In this document: piece by piece, positions 1-9,033 of the stretch
How the letters are laid out: each line of letters begins with the position of its first letter
How positions within the stretch are numbered: the first letter of the stretch is position 1
From: Azospirillum oryzae
GTDB lineage: Bacteria; Pseudomonadota; Alphaproteobacteria; Azospirillales; Azospirillaceae
Direction of reading: 5' to 3'
Assembly (NCBI RefSeq): GCF_008364795.1
Contig: NZ_VTTM01000001.1
Span: forward strand, 124,001-188,000
DNA length: 64,000 nucleotides
Translations under genes and position numbers: made by a program
Notes under the pieces: generated by a model
What the model saw: the letters and a program-made list of their open reading frames with translations, nothing else
What the model was told of the DNA's origin: nothing
Databases searched by the model: none

Positions 1-1658
1 ACCTGCCGTCCAGCGGCGCCCGCACCGTCTTCATCGTCGCCTTCGATTCCCAGCGGCTGGAAGGCCACATCGCGCACCTGATCCCGAAGCAGGCCGGCGT
101 CGTCTCGCTCGACGCCATGCGCGTGCCGGAGGACATGCTGAACGACCCCGGCCATTACCTGTCGAAGTTCAACTGGGCGACCAACTTCGCCTGGTTCCGC
201 GACGGCAACGGCCACCACACCCGCGTGGTGTCGGCCAATTACTGGCCGCGCTACGGCGCCAAGGGCACCCGGCTGTGGGCCTGCCTGTTCGACGGCGAGG
301 GCCGCCCCATCGCCGACTGGACGGAGCCGATGCCGCCGACCGACGGCACGGTGGTGATCGACAGCCGGCAGGTGCGCGAGCGCTTCAACCTGTCCGACTT
401 CTGCGGCTCACTGTTCCTGCACGTCATCGGCGCCGCCGGGCATGACGTGGTCAAATACGCGCTCGACACCTATGGCGACGACGACACGGTGCTGTCCTGC
501 ACCCACGACGCCAACGCCTGGCCGGCCGACCTCTATGCCGGCCTGCCCGCCCCGCGCGAGGGCGAGCGGGTGACCTTGTGGATCCAGAACAGCCACCCGA
601 CGCCGATCCCGGCCGGCGCCGTCGGCCTGAACCTGATGGGCTCGGCCGACATCCGCAGGCTCGACCAGGCGGTCCCGGCCTTCGCCACCGTCGAGCTGGA
701 CGTCGCCGGCCTGTTCCCCGAAGCGCGCTGGCCGCAGCAGTTCGAGGTGCAGGCCGGCAAGCATTTCGTCCGCCCGCGCTACGAGATCGTCGCCGCCGAC
801 GGCCGCCGCCGCATGGCCCATGCCAATGTCGAGCGCACCGACCTGAAGCCCGACCCCAAGTTGCCGCAACTGACCGGTGGCGCCATGGACAAGGGCGTGG
901 TGGGCAAGGGCCACATCCTGCCGGCGCCGCTGCTGCCGATGGGCCGCTGGCGCACCATCCTGCTGCCGACGCCGATGAGCACGGCGCAGACCGAGTTGCC
1001 GGTGAAGGCCGTCGTCTACGACCGCAACGGCGTCGAGATCGCCGAACACCACTTCGGCAACCTCAAGCGGTCCGACAGCGTGGCGCTGGACGTCACCGGG
1101 CTGGTCGCGGACAAAAGCGTCGTCGACGGCTGGGGCCATGTCGAACTGGTCTATGATTTCGAAGCCGGAACGATCGCCGACGGCTGGCTGCACGCGCTGG
1201 TCCGTTACGAGGACGTAACGACCGGCCATGTTGCGGAGACCAGCTTCGGCAGCCATATGTTCAACATGGCGATGGTCTATCGCGACGAACCGCAGAGCTA
1301 CCATGGCCGCCCGCCCGGCCTGTCGACCCGCCTGTTCCTGCGGCTGGGCACCGACCCGTGGGACACGCTCTGCCACCTCGTCTACCCTGCCTCGACCCGG
1401 TGGCATGCCACGTCCGACACCAGCCTGATCCTGGTGCGGCGCGACGGTGTCGAAGTGGCGCGCAAGCGGCTGGCGATCCCCTGCGGCGGCTCGCGCTTCT
1501 GGCGCTATCACGAGATGTTTTCGGAAGCGGAACGGCTGGCGGCGGGCGAGCATGCCTATGTGCTGATCCGCGACACCACCTGCCGCCTGTTCGGCTACCA
1601 TGGCTGCCTTGCTGCCGGTGACAGCGCCTTCAGCCTCGACCATATGTTCGGTTTCTAG
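1..1658 (+). CDS. Unknown modular protein, 5' end outside the window
   Basis: The reading frame is open from the first bases of the window (frame beginning at base 3), so the ATG at 117 is probably internal and the true start lies upstream. I recognise no family. The visible 550 or so residues are rich in Trp, His and beta-strand-like segments. They appear to hold about four related modules, each pairing a hydrophobic strand with a run like 'DG.G..IA' and closing with a conserved His/Tyr/Gly segment (FLHVIGAAG, WLHALVRYED, HAYVLIRDTT). No membrane segment is visible in this part. The stop is a TAG at 1656-1658, 35 bp before trxB on the same strand. It could be a carbohydrate- or ligand-binding beta-sandwich protein, but that is only a guess. 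Confidence 0.7.
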   Translation, partial: LPSSGARTVFIVAFDSQRLEGHIAHLIPKQAGVVSLDAMRVPEDMLNDPGHYLSKFNWATNFAWFRDGNGHHTRVVSANYWPRYGAKGTRLWACLFDGEGRPIADWTEPMPPTDGTVVIDSRQVRERFNLSDFCGSLFLHVIGAAGHDVVKYALDTYGDDDTVLSCTHDANAWPADLYAGLPAPREGERVTLWIQNSHPTPIPAGAVGLNLMGSADIRRLDQAVPAFATVELDVAGLFPEARWPQQFEVQAGKHFVRPRYEIVAADGRRRMAHANVERTDLKPDPKLPQLTGGAMDKGVVGKGHILPAPLLPMGRWRTILLPTPMSTAQTELPVKAVVYDRNGVEIAEHHFGNLKRSDSVALDVTGLVADKSVVDGWGHVELVYDFEAGTIADGWLHALVRYEDVTTGHVAETSFGSHMFNMAMVYRDEPQSYHGRPPGLSTRLFLRLGTDPWDTLCHLVYPASTRWHATSDTSLILVRRDGVEVARKRLAIPCGGSRFWRYHEMFSEAERLAAGEHAYVLIRDTTCRLFGYHGCLAAGDSAFSLDHMFGF

Positions 1659-1693
1659 AGCCGTTCCAATCGCAAATCTGCGGGATCAGATCC

Positions 1694-2698
1694 ATGGCCA
1701 CGACCCACCACACCAAGGTCCTCATCATCGGCGCCGGCCCGGCCGGCTACACCGCCGCCATCTATGCCGCGCGCGCCAATCTGGAACCGCTGATGGTCCA
1801 AGGCATGCAGCCGGGCGGCCAGTTGATGATCACCACCGATGTGGAGAATTACCCCGGCTTCGCCGATCCGATCCAGGGCCCCTGGCTGATGGAGCAGATG
1901 CAGAAGCAGGCGGAGCATGTCGGCACGAAGATGGTGTTCGACCTGATCACCGACGTCGACTTCACCAAGCGTCCCTTCGTCTGCAAGGGCGACAGCGGCG
2001 ACACCTACACCGCCGACAGCGTCATCATCGCCACCGGCGCCCAGGCGCGCTGGCTCGGCATCTCGACCGAGGAGATCTATCGCGGCTTCGGCGTGTCGGC
2101 CTGCGCCACCTGCGACGGCTTCTTCTTCCGCGGCAAGGAGGTCGCGGTGATCGGCGGCGGCAACTCCGCGGTCGAGGAGGCGCTGTACCTGACCAACCAC
2201 GCCACCAAGGTGACGGTCATCCACCGCCGCGACAGCTTCCGTGCCGAACGCATCATGCAGGACCGCCTGTTCCGCCATCCGAAGATCGAGGTGGTGTGGG
2301 ACAGCACGGTCGAGGAGATCGTCGGCGAGGGCGACGGCACCATGGGCAACCCGCGCGCCGTCACCGGCGTCCGCGTGAAGAACGTCAAGTCGGGCGAGGA
2401 GCGCGTGATCCCGGTTGCCGGCGTCTTCGTCGCCATCGGCCACGAGCCGGCGACCGGCATCTTCAAGGGCAAGGTGAAGATGGACGAGTCGGGCTATATC
2501 GTCACCGCCCCCGATTCGACCGCCACCGACATCGCGGGCGTCTTCGCCGCCGGCGACGTGAAGGACAAGGTCTATCGTCAGGCCGTCACCGCCGCCGGCA
2601 TGGGCTGCATGGCCGCGCTGGAGGCCGAACGCTGGCTCGCCCACCACGAGCCGGCCGCCGGCGCCCATGGCGACCCGAGCCCGGCCGGGACTTGGTGA
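1694..2698 (+). CDS. trxB: Thioredoxin reductase (NADPH)
   Basis: A 334-residue flavoprotein that reduces thioredoxin with NADPH in the cytoplasm. The FAD-binding GAGPAG sits at residues 13-18, the redox-active CATC at 137-140 followed by DGFFFRG, and the NADPH-binding GGGNSA at 154-159. The FAD-contacting segment near the end (FAAGDVKDK) is also present. Length and order match bacterial low-molecular-weight TrxB. The ATG at 1694 directly precedes the FAD fold, so the start is well placed. It follows the unknown modular gene by 35 bp and is separated from the downstream ABC operon by a 268-bp gap carrying a long inverted repeat. It is probably a stand-alone housekeeping gene. Confidence 0.97.
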   Translation: MATTHHTKVLIIGAGPAGYTAAIYAARANLEPLMVQGMQPGGQLMITTDVENYPGFADPIQGPWLMEQMQKQAEHVGTKMVFDLITDVDFTKRPFVCKGDSGDTYTADSVIIATGAQARWLGISTEEIYRGFGVSACATCDGFFFRGKEVAVIGGGNSAVEEALYLTNHATKVTVIHRRDSFRAERIMQDRLFRHPKIEVVWDSTVEEIVGEGDGTMGNPRAVTGVRVKNVKSGEERVIPVAGVFVAIGHEPATGIFKGKVKMDESGYIVTAPDSTATDIAGVFAAGDVKDKVYRQAVTAAGMGCMAALEAERWLAHHEPAAGAHGDPSPAGTW

Positions 2699-2726
2699 GC
2701 TGAGGGTTTAGCGCAAGCGGCGGATG

Positions 2727-2851
2727 CCCCCTCCCTAACCCTCCCCCACCTTCGGTGGGAGAGGGAACTCCGCCGCTCATTTGCGAATCGTCACGGCACC
2801 TAGCATCCAATCCCCTCTCCCGCGGAACGCGGGGGAGGGATAGGGAGGGGG
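2727..2851. repeat. Intergenic inverted repeat with 21-bp arms
   Basis: The arm at 2727-2747 (CCCCCTCCCTAACCC then TCCCCC) is the near-perfect reverse complement of 2831-2851, with one mismatch. Shorter GC-rich hairpins lie inside each arm (CCCACCttcGGTGGG at the left, CCCGCggaacGCGGG at the right). This is the usual appearance of a dispersed intergenic palindromic element in high-GC Proteobacteria. As RNA it would fold into a long hairpin between trxB and the ABC operon. No T-run follows, so it is not a classical terminator. Confidence 0.8.
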
Positions 2852-2966
2852 CAAGCGGCGCATCCACAGCACCCACTTCCCTTTCATACCCCCCTATGCC
2901 CTTGACGGGCTTTGCACAAAGCCCCGACTGTGATTCCTTAGCGCGTCCATTCGCGAGGGAGTCCTC

Positions 2967-3977
2967 TTGCCTACGCTGAAACGCGGCCTGACCCTGCTGG
3001 TCACGGTCGCCGCCACCCTGCTGGGCCTGCTGCTGGTCACGTTCCTGATCGGCCGCGTCGTGCCGATCGACCCGGTGTTGTCCGCGCTCGGCGACCGGGC
3101 GAACGCCGAAAGCTATGCGCAGATGCGCACGCAGCTCGGCCTCGACCTGCCGCTGTGGCAGCAGTTCCTCCGCTATGTCGGCGATGTGCTGCAGGGCGAC
3201 CTCGGCACCTCGGTGCTGACCTCCCGCCCGGTGCTGGAGGATGTGCTGCGCGTCTTCCCGGCTACGCTGGAACTGGCGACGGTCGCCGTCGTGCTCGGCG
3301 CGCTGCTGGGCGTGCCGGCCGGGGTGTTCGCCGCCACCCACCGCGGGCGCTGGCCCGACCACGCCATCCGCCTGCTCGGCCTGATCGGCCATTCGGTGCC
3401 GATCTTCTGGCTGGGGCTGATGGCGCTGCTGCTGTTCTACGCCAAGCTGGACTGGGCGCCGGGGCCGGGGCGGGTCGATGTCTTCTATGAGGGCATGGTC
3501 GATCCGGTGACCGGCATCGTCACGGTCGACGCCCTGCTGGCCGGCGAGACCGAGATCTTCTGGAACGCCGTGCAGCATCTGGTTCTGCCGTCGGCCATCC
3601 TCGGCCTCTACAGCGTCGCCTACATCGCGCGGATGACGCGCGGCTTCATGCTGGACCAGCTGCGCCAGGAATACATCACCACCGCACGGGTGAAGGGACT
3701 GTCGGAGACCCGGGTGGTCTGGCGCCATGCGCTGGGCAACATCGCGGTGCCGCTGATCACCGTCATCGCCCTGTCCTATGCCAGCCTGCTGGAAGGATCG
3801 GTGCTGACCGAGACGGTGTTCGCCTGGCCCGGCCTGGGGCTCTACATCACCAATTCGCTGCTCAGCGCCGACATGAACGCGGTGCTGGGCGGGACGCTGG
3901 TGGTCGGCGCGGTCTTCATCGCGCTGAACCTGCTGTCCGACCTGCTCTATCGCCTTCTGGATCCCCGGGCCCGATGA
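2967..3977 (+). CDS. ABC transporter permease, DppB/OppB type
   Basis: First inner-membrane permease of a dipeptide/oligopeptide/nickel-family importer, 336 aa. The first hydrophobic helix is at about residues 10-33, a large periplasmic region follows, and there are five further helices. The EAA loop that docks on the ATPase lies around residues 225-255 (ITTARVKGLSE). I chose the TTG at 2967 because GAGGGA at 2955-2960 is a well-spaced ribosome binding site and the protein begins like other DppB proteins. It overlaps the next permease by 4 bp (ATGA). No substrate-binding protein is encoded next to the operon, so the ligand cannot be read from context. Confidence 0.93.
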   Translation: MPTLKRGLTLLVTVAATLLGLLLVTFLIGRVVPIDPVLSALGDRANAESYAQMRTQLGLDLPLWQQFLRYVGDVLQGDLGTSVLTSRPVLEDVLRVFPATLELATVAVVLGALLGVPAGVFAATHRGRWPDHAIRLLGLIGHSVPIFWLGLMALLLFYAKLDWAPGPGRVDVFYEGMVDPVTGIVTVDALLAGETEIFWNAVQHLVLPSAILGLYSVAYIARMTRGFMLDQLRQEYITTARVKGLSETRVVWRHALGNIAVPLITVIALSYASLLEGSVLTETVFAWPGLGLYITNSLLSADMNAVLGGTLVVGAVFIALNLLSDLLYRLLDPRAR

Positions 3978-4894
3978 CCGCGCGCACCGATACCCAATCC
4001 GCCGGCTGGCGGGAATGGCTGACCACCGACACGCCGCAGTCCCGCGCGCAGGCCCGGCTGGGCCGCGCCTGGGCCGGTTGGACCGCCTTCCGCCGCAACC
4101 GGCTGGCCGTCGCCGGGCTGCTGATCGTGCTGGCCCTGGTCGTCGTCGCGGCGCTGGCCCCGGTGCTGGCGCCCCACCATCCCTATGCCCAGGATCTGAA
4201 CAACCGGCTGATGCCGCCGAGTGCAGTCCATTGGCTGGGCACCGACGCCTTCGGACGCGACATCCTCTCGCGCCTGATCCATGGCGCGCGGCTGACGCTG
4301 ATGATCGTGACGCTGGTGGCGGCGACGGCGCCGCTGGCCGGGCTGGTGATCGGCACGGTCGCCGGCTATTTCGGCGGCTGGGTCGATACCGTGCTGATGC
4401 GCATCACCGACATCGCGCTGGCCTTTCCCAAGCTGATCCTGGCGCTGGCCTTCGTCGCCGCGCTCGGCCCCGGCATCGAGAATGCGGTGATCGCCATCGC
4501 CATCACCTCCTGGCCGCCCTATGCCCGCATCGCGCGGGCGGAGACGCTGACCGTCCGCCGCGCCGACTTCATCAGCGCCGCCCGGCTGCAGGGCGCGTCC
4601 AGCCTGCGCATCATCCTCGGCCACATCATGCCGCTGTGCGTCGCCTCGCTGATCGTGCGGACGACGCTGGACATGGCCGGGGTGATCCTGACCGCCGCCG
4701 GGCTGGGCTTCCTCGGCCTCGGCGCCCAGCCTCCGCTACCGGAATGGGGGGCGATGATCGCCAGCGGCCGGCAATATGTGCTGGAGCAATGGTGGGTCGC
4801 CGCCATGCCCGGCCTTGCCATCTTCATCGTCAGCCTGGGTTTCAACCTGCTGGGCGACGGTCTGCGCGACGTGCTGGACCCGAAGGGGGACTGA
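3974..4894 (+). CDS. ABC transporter permease, DppC/OppC type
   Basis: Second permease (306 aa) of the importer. The N-terminal OppC-type cytoplasmic segment and first helix (about residues 38-62) are followed by the family's LGTDAFGRDILSRL region near residues 90-105, then four or five helices. The EAA loop is around residues 195-225 (ARLQGASS). The start overlaps the previous stop by 4 bp, indicating translational coupling. The stop is 2 bp before the ATG of the first ATPase. It should form the membrane pore as a heterodimer with the product of 2967-3977. Confidence 0.94.
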   Translation: MTARTDTQSAGWREWLTTDTPQSRAQARLGRAWAGWTAFRRNRLAVAGLLIVLALVVVAALAPVLAPHHPYAQDLNNRLMPPSAVHWLGTDAFGRDILSRLIHGARLTLMIVTLVAATAPLAGLVIGTVAGYFGGWVDTVLMRITDIALAFPKLILALAFVAALGPGIENAVIAIAITSWPPYARIARAETLTVRRADFISAARLQGASSLRIILGHIMPLCVASLIVRTTLDMAGVILTAAGLGFLGLGAQPPLPEWGAMIASGRQYVLEQWWVAAMPGLAIFIVSLGFNLLGDGLRDVLDPKGD

Positions 4895-4896
4895 CG

Positions 4897-5742
4897 ATGA
4901 CGGACAAAACTCCCCTTCTGGAAGTCTCCAACCTCCGCGTCGCCTTCCCCACCCGCACCGGTATGGCCGAGGCGGTGCGCGGCGTCTCCTTCACGCTGGG
5001 CCGGGAGAAGCTGGGCATCGTCGGCGAGTCGGGCTCCGGCAAGTCGATGACCGGCCGCTCCATCCTGCGCCTCGTGCCGCCGCCGGGCCGGGTCACCGCC
5101 GACCGGCTGGCCTTCAACGGCGAGGATCTGCTGGCGGCGTCCCCCAGGCGCATGCGCGACATCCGCGGCCGGCGCATCGCCATGGTGATGCAGGATCCGA
5201 AATACTCGCTGAACCCGGTGATGACCGTCGGCCGCCAGATCGCCGAGGCCTACCGCGTCCACAGCAAGGCCGGCGCCGCCGAGGCCAAGCGCCGCGCGCT
5301 GGAGATGCTGGCCGCGGTGCGCATCCGCGATCCGGAGCGGGTCTATGACCGCTACCCGCACGAGGTGTCGGGCGGTATGGGCCAGCGCATCATGATCGCG
5401 ATGATGCTGATTCCCGACCCCGACCTGCTGATCGCCGACGAACCGACCTCCGCCCTGGACGTCACCGTGCAGATGCAGGTGCTGGCGATCCTCGACGACC
5501 TCTGTTCCCAGCGCGGCATGGGCATGATCTTCGTCAGCCACGACCTGAACCTCGTCGCCTCCTTCTGCGACCGCATCCTCATCATGTATGCCGGCCGGGT
5601 GGTGGAAAGCTGCCGCGCGTCGGAGCTGCACGCGGCGCGGCACCCCTACACCCGCGGCCTGCTGGCCAGCCTGCCGAAGATCGACGAGCCGCCGGGCGAC
5701 CTGCCGGTCCTGAGCCGCGACCCCGCTTGGCTGGAAGGATGA
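4897..5742 (+). CDS. ABC transporter ATP-binding protein, DppD/OppD type
   Basis: First of two ATPases driving the importer, 281 aa. Walker A is GESGSGKS at residues 43-50. The Q-loop lies in MVMQDPKYSLNP, the signature is a variant VSGGMGQR, and Walker B is LLIADEPTSALD followed by the switch His in VSHDLNLV. The C-terminal RHPYTRGLLASLP segment is the oligopeptide/dipeptide-specific ending. The frame stays open far upstream, but the ATG at 4897 fits the domain start and follows the permease stop by 2 bp. It is the third gene of the operon. Confidence 0.95.
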   Translation: MTDKTPLLEVSNLRVAFPTRTGMAEAVRGVSFTLGREKLGIVGESGSGKSMTGRSILRLVPPPGRVTADRLAFNGEDLLAASPRRMRDIRGRRIAMVMQDPKYSLNPVMTVGRQIAEAYRVHSKAGAAEAKRRALEMLAAVRIRDPERVYDRYPHEVSGGMGQRIMIAMMLIPDPDLLIADEPTSALDVTVQMQVLAILDDLCSQRGMGMIFVSHDLNLVASFCDRILIMYAGRVVESCRASELHAARHPYTRGLLASLPKIDEPPGDLPVLSRDPAWLEG

Positions 5743-5747
5743 TAACA

Positions 5748-6524
<777 letters not shown>

Positions 6525-6552
6525 GGATGGGGCAATAGCGCCGTAACTTCCC

Positions 6553-8421
6553 TCACCCCAGCCGCACCACGCACAGCTTGTCCTCCGCCCCCTTTGCGGC
6601 GGCCTTGTGGTCGGCGATGGCGGCGTTGACGGCGTCGGGGGTCAGCTGACCGCAGCCGGGCGGGATCACCACGGCGACGCCGCTGGCCGCCAGCAGAGGG
6701 AAACGCCGCAGCGCCCCATAGCGGTCCTTCGCCAGGAAGCCGCCGCTGACCCGCGTTTCGGCGTCGTACAGGCTCTCGGCGTCGGAGCGGAACAGGGCCA
6801 GCAATTCCACCAGCCGCGCCAGCACCTCGCCCTCCTCGCCGCCGCTGACGCCCAGGAAGAAGTCGTCGCCGCCGATATGACCGGCGAAGGCGTCGGCGTC
6901 GATGGCCGCCCCGGCGCTGCCGGCCCAGGCCTTCAGCCGCTCGCTGAACATCAGGATGGCGCGGTCGCCCTGGCGGAAACCGAAATTGTCGTTGAAGGGT
7001 TTGAAGTTGTCGAAATCCAGATAGGCCAGCACATGGCCGCGGCCCGGGTCGGCCAGCGCCCCTTCGATGTGGCGCAGGATCGCGGCGTTGCCCGGCAGCC
7101 GGGTCAGCGGGTTCTGGTCGGTCGCCATCGCCAGGTTGCGCTCATGCACCAGCCGCAGCAGGGCGCCGCTCGACAGCACGCCGGCATAGGCGCCGCCCTC
7201 CACGATCACGATCCCGTCGGCGGCGGATTCGGTGGAGAAGGCCTCGATCACCCGGTCCAGCGGGGTGGAAATGTCGCAAACCGGCGAACGGATGACCAGA
7301 TCGTCCAGCCGGTCGCCCAGGCCGCGGTTGCGCAGCAGCTCCCCGCCGAAGCGCGAATAGACGTAACGCTTCAGGTCGCGCTCGCGGATCAGGCCGAGCG
7401 GCCGGTCATGCTCGTCGGTGATCGGTGCGATGGGCGCGCTGCCGTCGCGGCGGAAATAGTCCAGCAGCTCGGTCTTGCGCGAATCGACCCGCAGCGGCGG
7501 CAGCCGTTCGATCACCTCCGACAGGCGGCGGTGCGACTCGCTGGGCTGGCGGCGGTCCTGGCGGTTGAGGTCCTCCACCATCGCATAGCGGTTGGGCAGC
7601 CCGGTCAGATCCACCCGCGGCCGGGCGATCAGAAAGCCCTGCGCGAAGTCGCAGCCGAGATCGCGGCAGGTGTAGAACTCGGTCGCGGTCTCCACCCCCT
7701 CCGCCACGATCTGGATGCCCAGCGCATGGGCATGGCCGGCCAGTGCCGCCACCAGCGCCCGCTTGCGCGAATCCGCGTCGATGCCGGCGATGAAGAAGCG
7801 GTCGATCTTCACATAGTCCGGCCGCGCTTCGTACAGCGTGCGCAGGCCGGAATGGCCGACGCCGAAATCGTCGATGGCGATCCCGACCCCGCTCTGGCGG
7901 TAGCGGTCCACCGCCGCATCCACCGCGACGCCGCTGGGCACCGGACGGCTTTCCGACAGTTCCAGCACGATGCCGCTGTTGCGCGATGCCGCCGGATCGC
8001 GGGCGAGCCAGGGCGAGTCGGGCCGGCCGATCAACCGGGCGTCCAGGTTCAGGAACAGCTTCGCCTCGCTCCAACCCGCCAGCGCGCGGTAGGCCGCGAC
8101 CGCCTTGGCATGCAGCGCCGTCTCCACCGTCGCCAGCAGGCCGGCGGCCTCGGCGGCATCCAGCAATTCGCCCGCATTGGCGAAGCCGGTGCGCTCGAAC
8201 CCGCGCAGCAGGGCCTCATAGCCATGGCAGCGGCCGGACCGCAGCTGGACGATGGGTTGGAAGGCATAGCGCAAGAGCCCGACCGCCGATGCCCAATCGA
8301 ACGCCGCGGCGGCACCGTCGGCGGAGCGGACGGCGGTCCAGTTCGCGCCATAGGACTCGGCACGGCCGCTCTCCAACCTCCCGGTTTCAATCCCGGCCAT
8401 AGTCGTGGTCAGCACAGTCAT
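6553..8421 (-). CDS. EAL-CBS-GGDEF c-di-GMP phosphodiesterase-like protein
   Basis: A 622-residue cytoplasmic c-di-GMP protein with no membrane segment. An EAL domain comes first (about 45-290; EAL at 69-71, plus DDFG, VKID and VAEGVET), then two CBS motifs (about 300-430), and finally a GGDEF domain. The EAL catalytic residues look intact, so hydrolysis of c-di-GMP is likely. The GGDEF signature reads GGDDF at 517-521, so cyclase activity is doubtful and the domain may bind GTP as a regulator, as in other EAL-GGDEF hybrids. The CBS pair suggests adenine-nucleotide sensing. It is transcribed alone, convergent with the ABC operon. Confidence 0.9.
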   Translation of the reverse strand: MTVLTTTMAGIETGRLESGRAESYGANWTAVRSADGAAAAFDWASAVGLLRYAFQPIVQLRSGRCHGYEALLRGFERTGFANAGELLDAAEAAGLLATVETALHAKAVAAYRALAGWSEAKLFLNLDARLIGRPDSPWLARDPAASRNSGIVLELSESRPVPSGVAVDAAVDRYRQSGVGIAIDDFGVGHSGLRTLYEARPDYVKIDRFFIAGIDADSRKRALVAALAGHAHALGIQIVAEGVETATEFYTCRDLGCDFAQGFLIARPRVDLTGLPNRYAMVEDLNRQDRRQPSESHRRLSEVIERLPPLRVDSRKTELLDYFRRDGSAPIAPITDEHDRPLGLIRERDLKRYVYSRFGGELLRNRGLGDRLDDLVIRSPVCDISTPLDRVIEAFSTESAADGIVIVEGGAYAGVLSSGALLRLVHERNLAMATDQNPLTRLPGNAAILRHIEGALADPGRGHVLAYLDFDNFKPFNDNFGFRQGDRAILMFSERLKAWAGSAGAAIDADAFAGHIGGDDFFLGVSGGEEGEVLARLVELLALFRSDAESLYDAETRVSGGFLAKDRYGALRRFPLLAASGVAVVIPPGCGQLTPDAVNAAIADHKAAAKGAEDKLCVVRLG

Positions 8422-8695
8422 CGCTCGGTCCGCCAGCGCCGGTCCCGTCTGGGATCAGCATCCGCTTGTAACAGAGCTTGTTTGCGGTTTCATGACCGCA
8501 GCGCCACGTTGTTGCGCAACGCGCCCTCCCGCCGCAGACGCGGAGGAACAGGCAGGATCCGAATTCCAGTTGATCACAGGCCGACCGCACACACGGTGCG
8601 GTGGAATGCGCATTGCCCGCACCACCGCGCATCGCTATGCATGCAATGGTGGGAACCGGGCGGCGGAATGGCCACCGCCCGCGTCCCACCTACCT

Positions 8696-8700
8696 GGGAG
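8696..8700 (+). promoter_or_regulatory. Ribosome binding site of the 23-aa ORF
   Basis: GGGAG ends six bases before the GTG at 8707. This well-spaced site is the main argument that the tiny ORF is translated. Confidence 0.6.
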
Positions 8701-8706
8701 CACGGA

Positions 8707-8778
8707 GTGGAAAAAGCACTCGTCCTCCTGGTCCTGGTGCTTCAGCTGATCAAGGCGATCCTTGACCTGCTGAAGTAA
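8707..8778 (+). CDS. Hydrophobic 23-aa small protein
   Basis: GTG start at 8707, TAA at 8776-8778. The peptide begins MEKALVLLVLVLQ and continues with Ile/Leu plus a few charged residues to a Lys end. It has a ribosome binding site (8696-8700) and a GC-rich hairpin directly downstream (8786-8822), like a complete short transcription unit. Nearly 60 percent of residues are Leu, Val or Ile, with charges at both ends and near residues 16 and 20. It could insert in the inner membrane as one helix or bind it as an amphipathic helix. Small membrane regulators and type I toxins look like this, but I see no antisense RNA. The function is unknown. Confidence 0.55.
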   Translation: MEKALVLLVLVLQLIKAILDLLK

Positions 8779-8785
8779 CCGGGCC

Positions 8786-8822
8786 GGACGGGGGGTGCGG
8801 TTGGCCCCGCACCCTCCTGTCC
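8786..8822 (+). terminator. Hairpin terminator after the 23-aa ORF
   Basis: GGGTGCGG at 8793-8800 pairs with CCGCACCC at 8807-8814, and GGAC/GTCC extends the stem outwards to 8786 and 8822. There is no T-run, so termination efficiency is uncertain. Confidence 0.5.
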
Positions 8823-9033
8823 GCCAGAATATGGTCAAACCGCCCTCCGCCGCAAGACCCACCCCACCACCGGAACGCTCATCCGCACCGTTGCCGCTCA
8901 ATCGCTCGGAGAGTGACCTCTCGTCCGCGGCCCGGCGGTCCCGAATCGAATCCTCGTATCGCCGCGCCCGCCTGCGCTATAGGAAGGCCCCGCCAGTCAT
9001 GAGGGCGGTTCGGGTGAGCGGGAGGCGAGCGGG

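Noticed and set aside
408-1643. Long minus-strand frame opposite the first gene (411 codons)
   Set aside because: It is the usual antisense shadow of high-GC coding DNA; its composition is Arg/Gly/Val-rich with no motif, while the plus frame has coherent protein features.
2699-2966. CRISPR-like array in the trxB-ABC gap
   Set aside because: There are only two arms in inverted orientation and no regularly spaced direct repeats.
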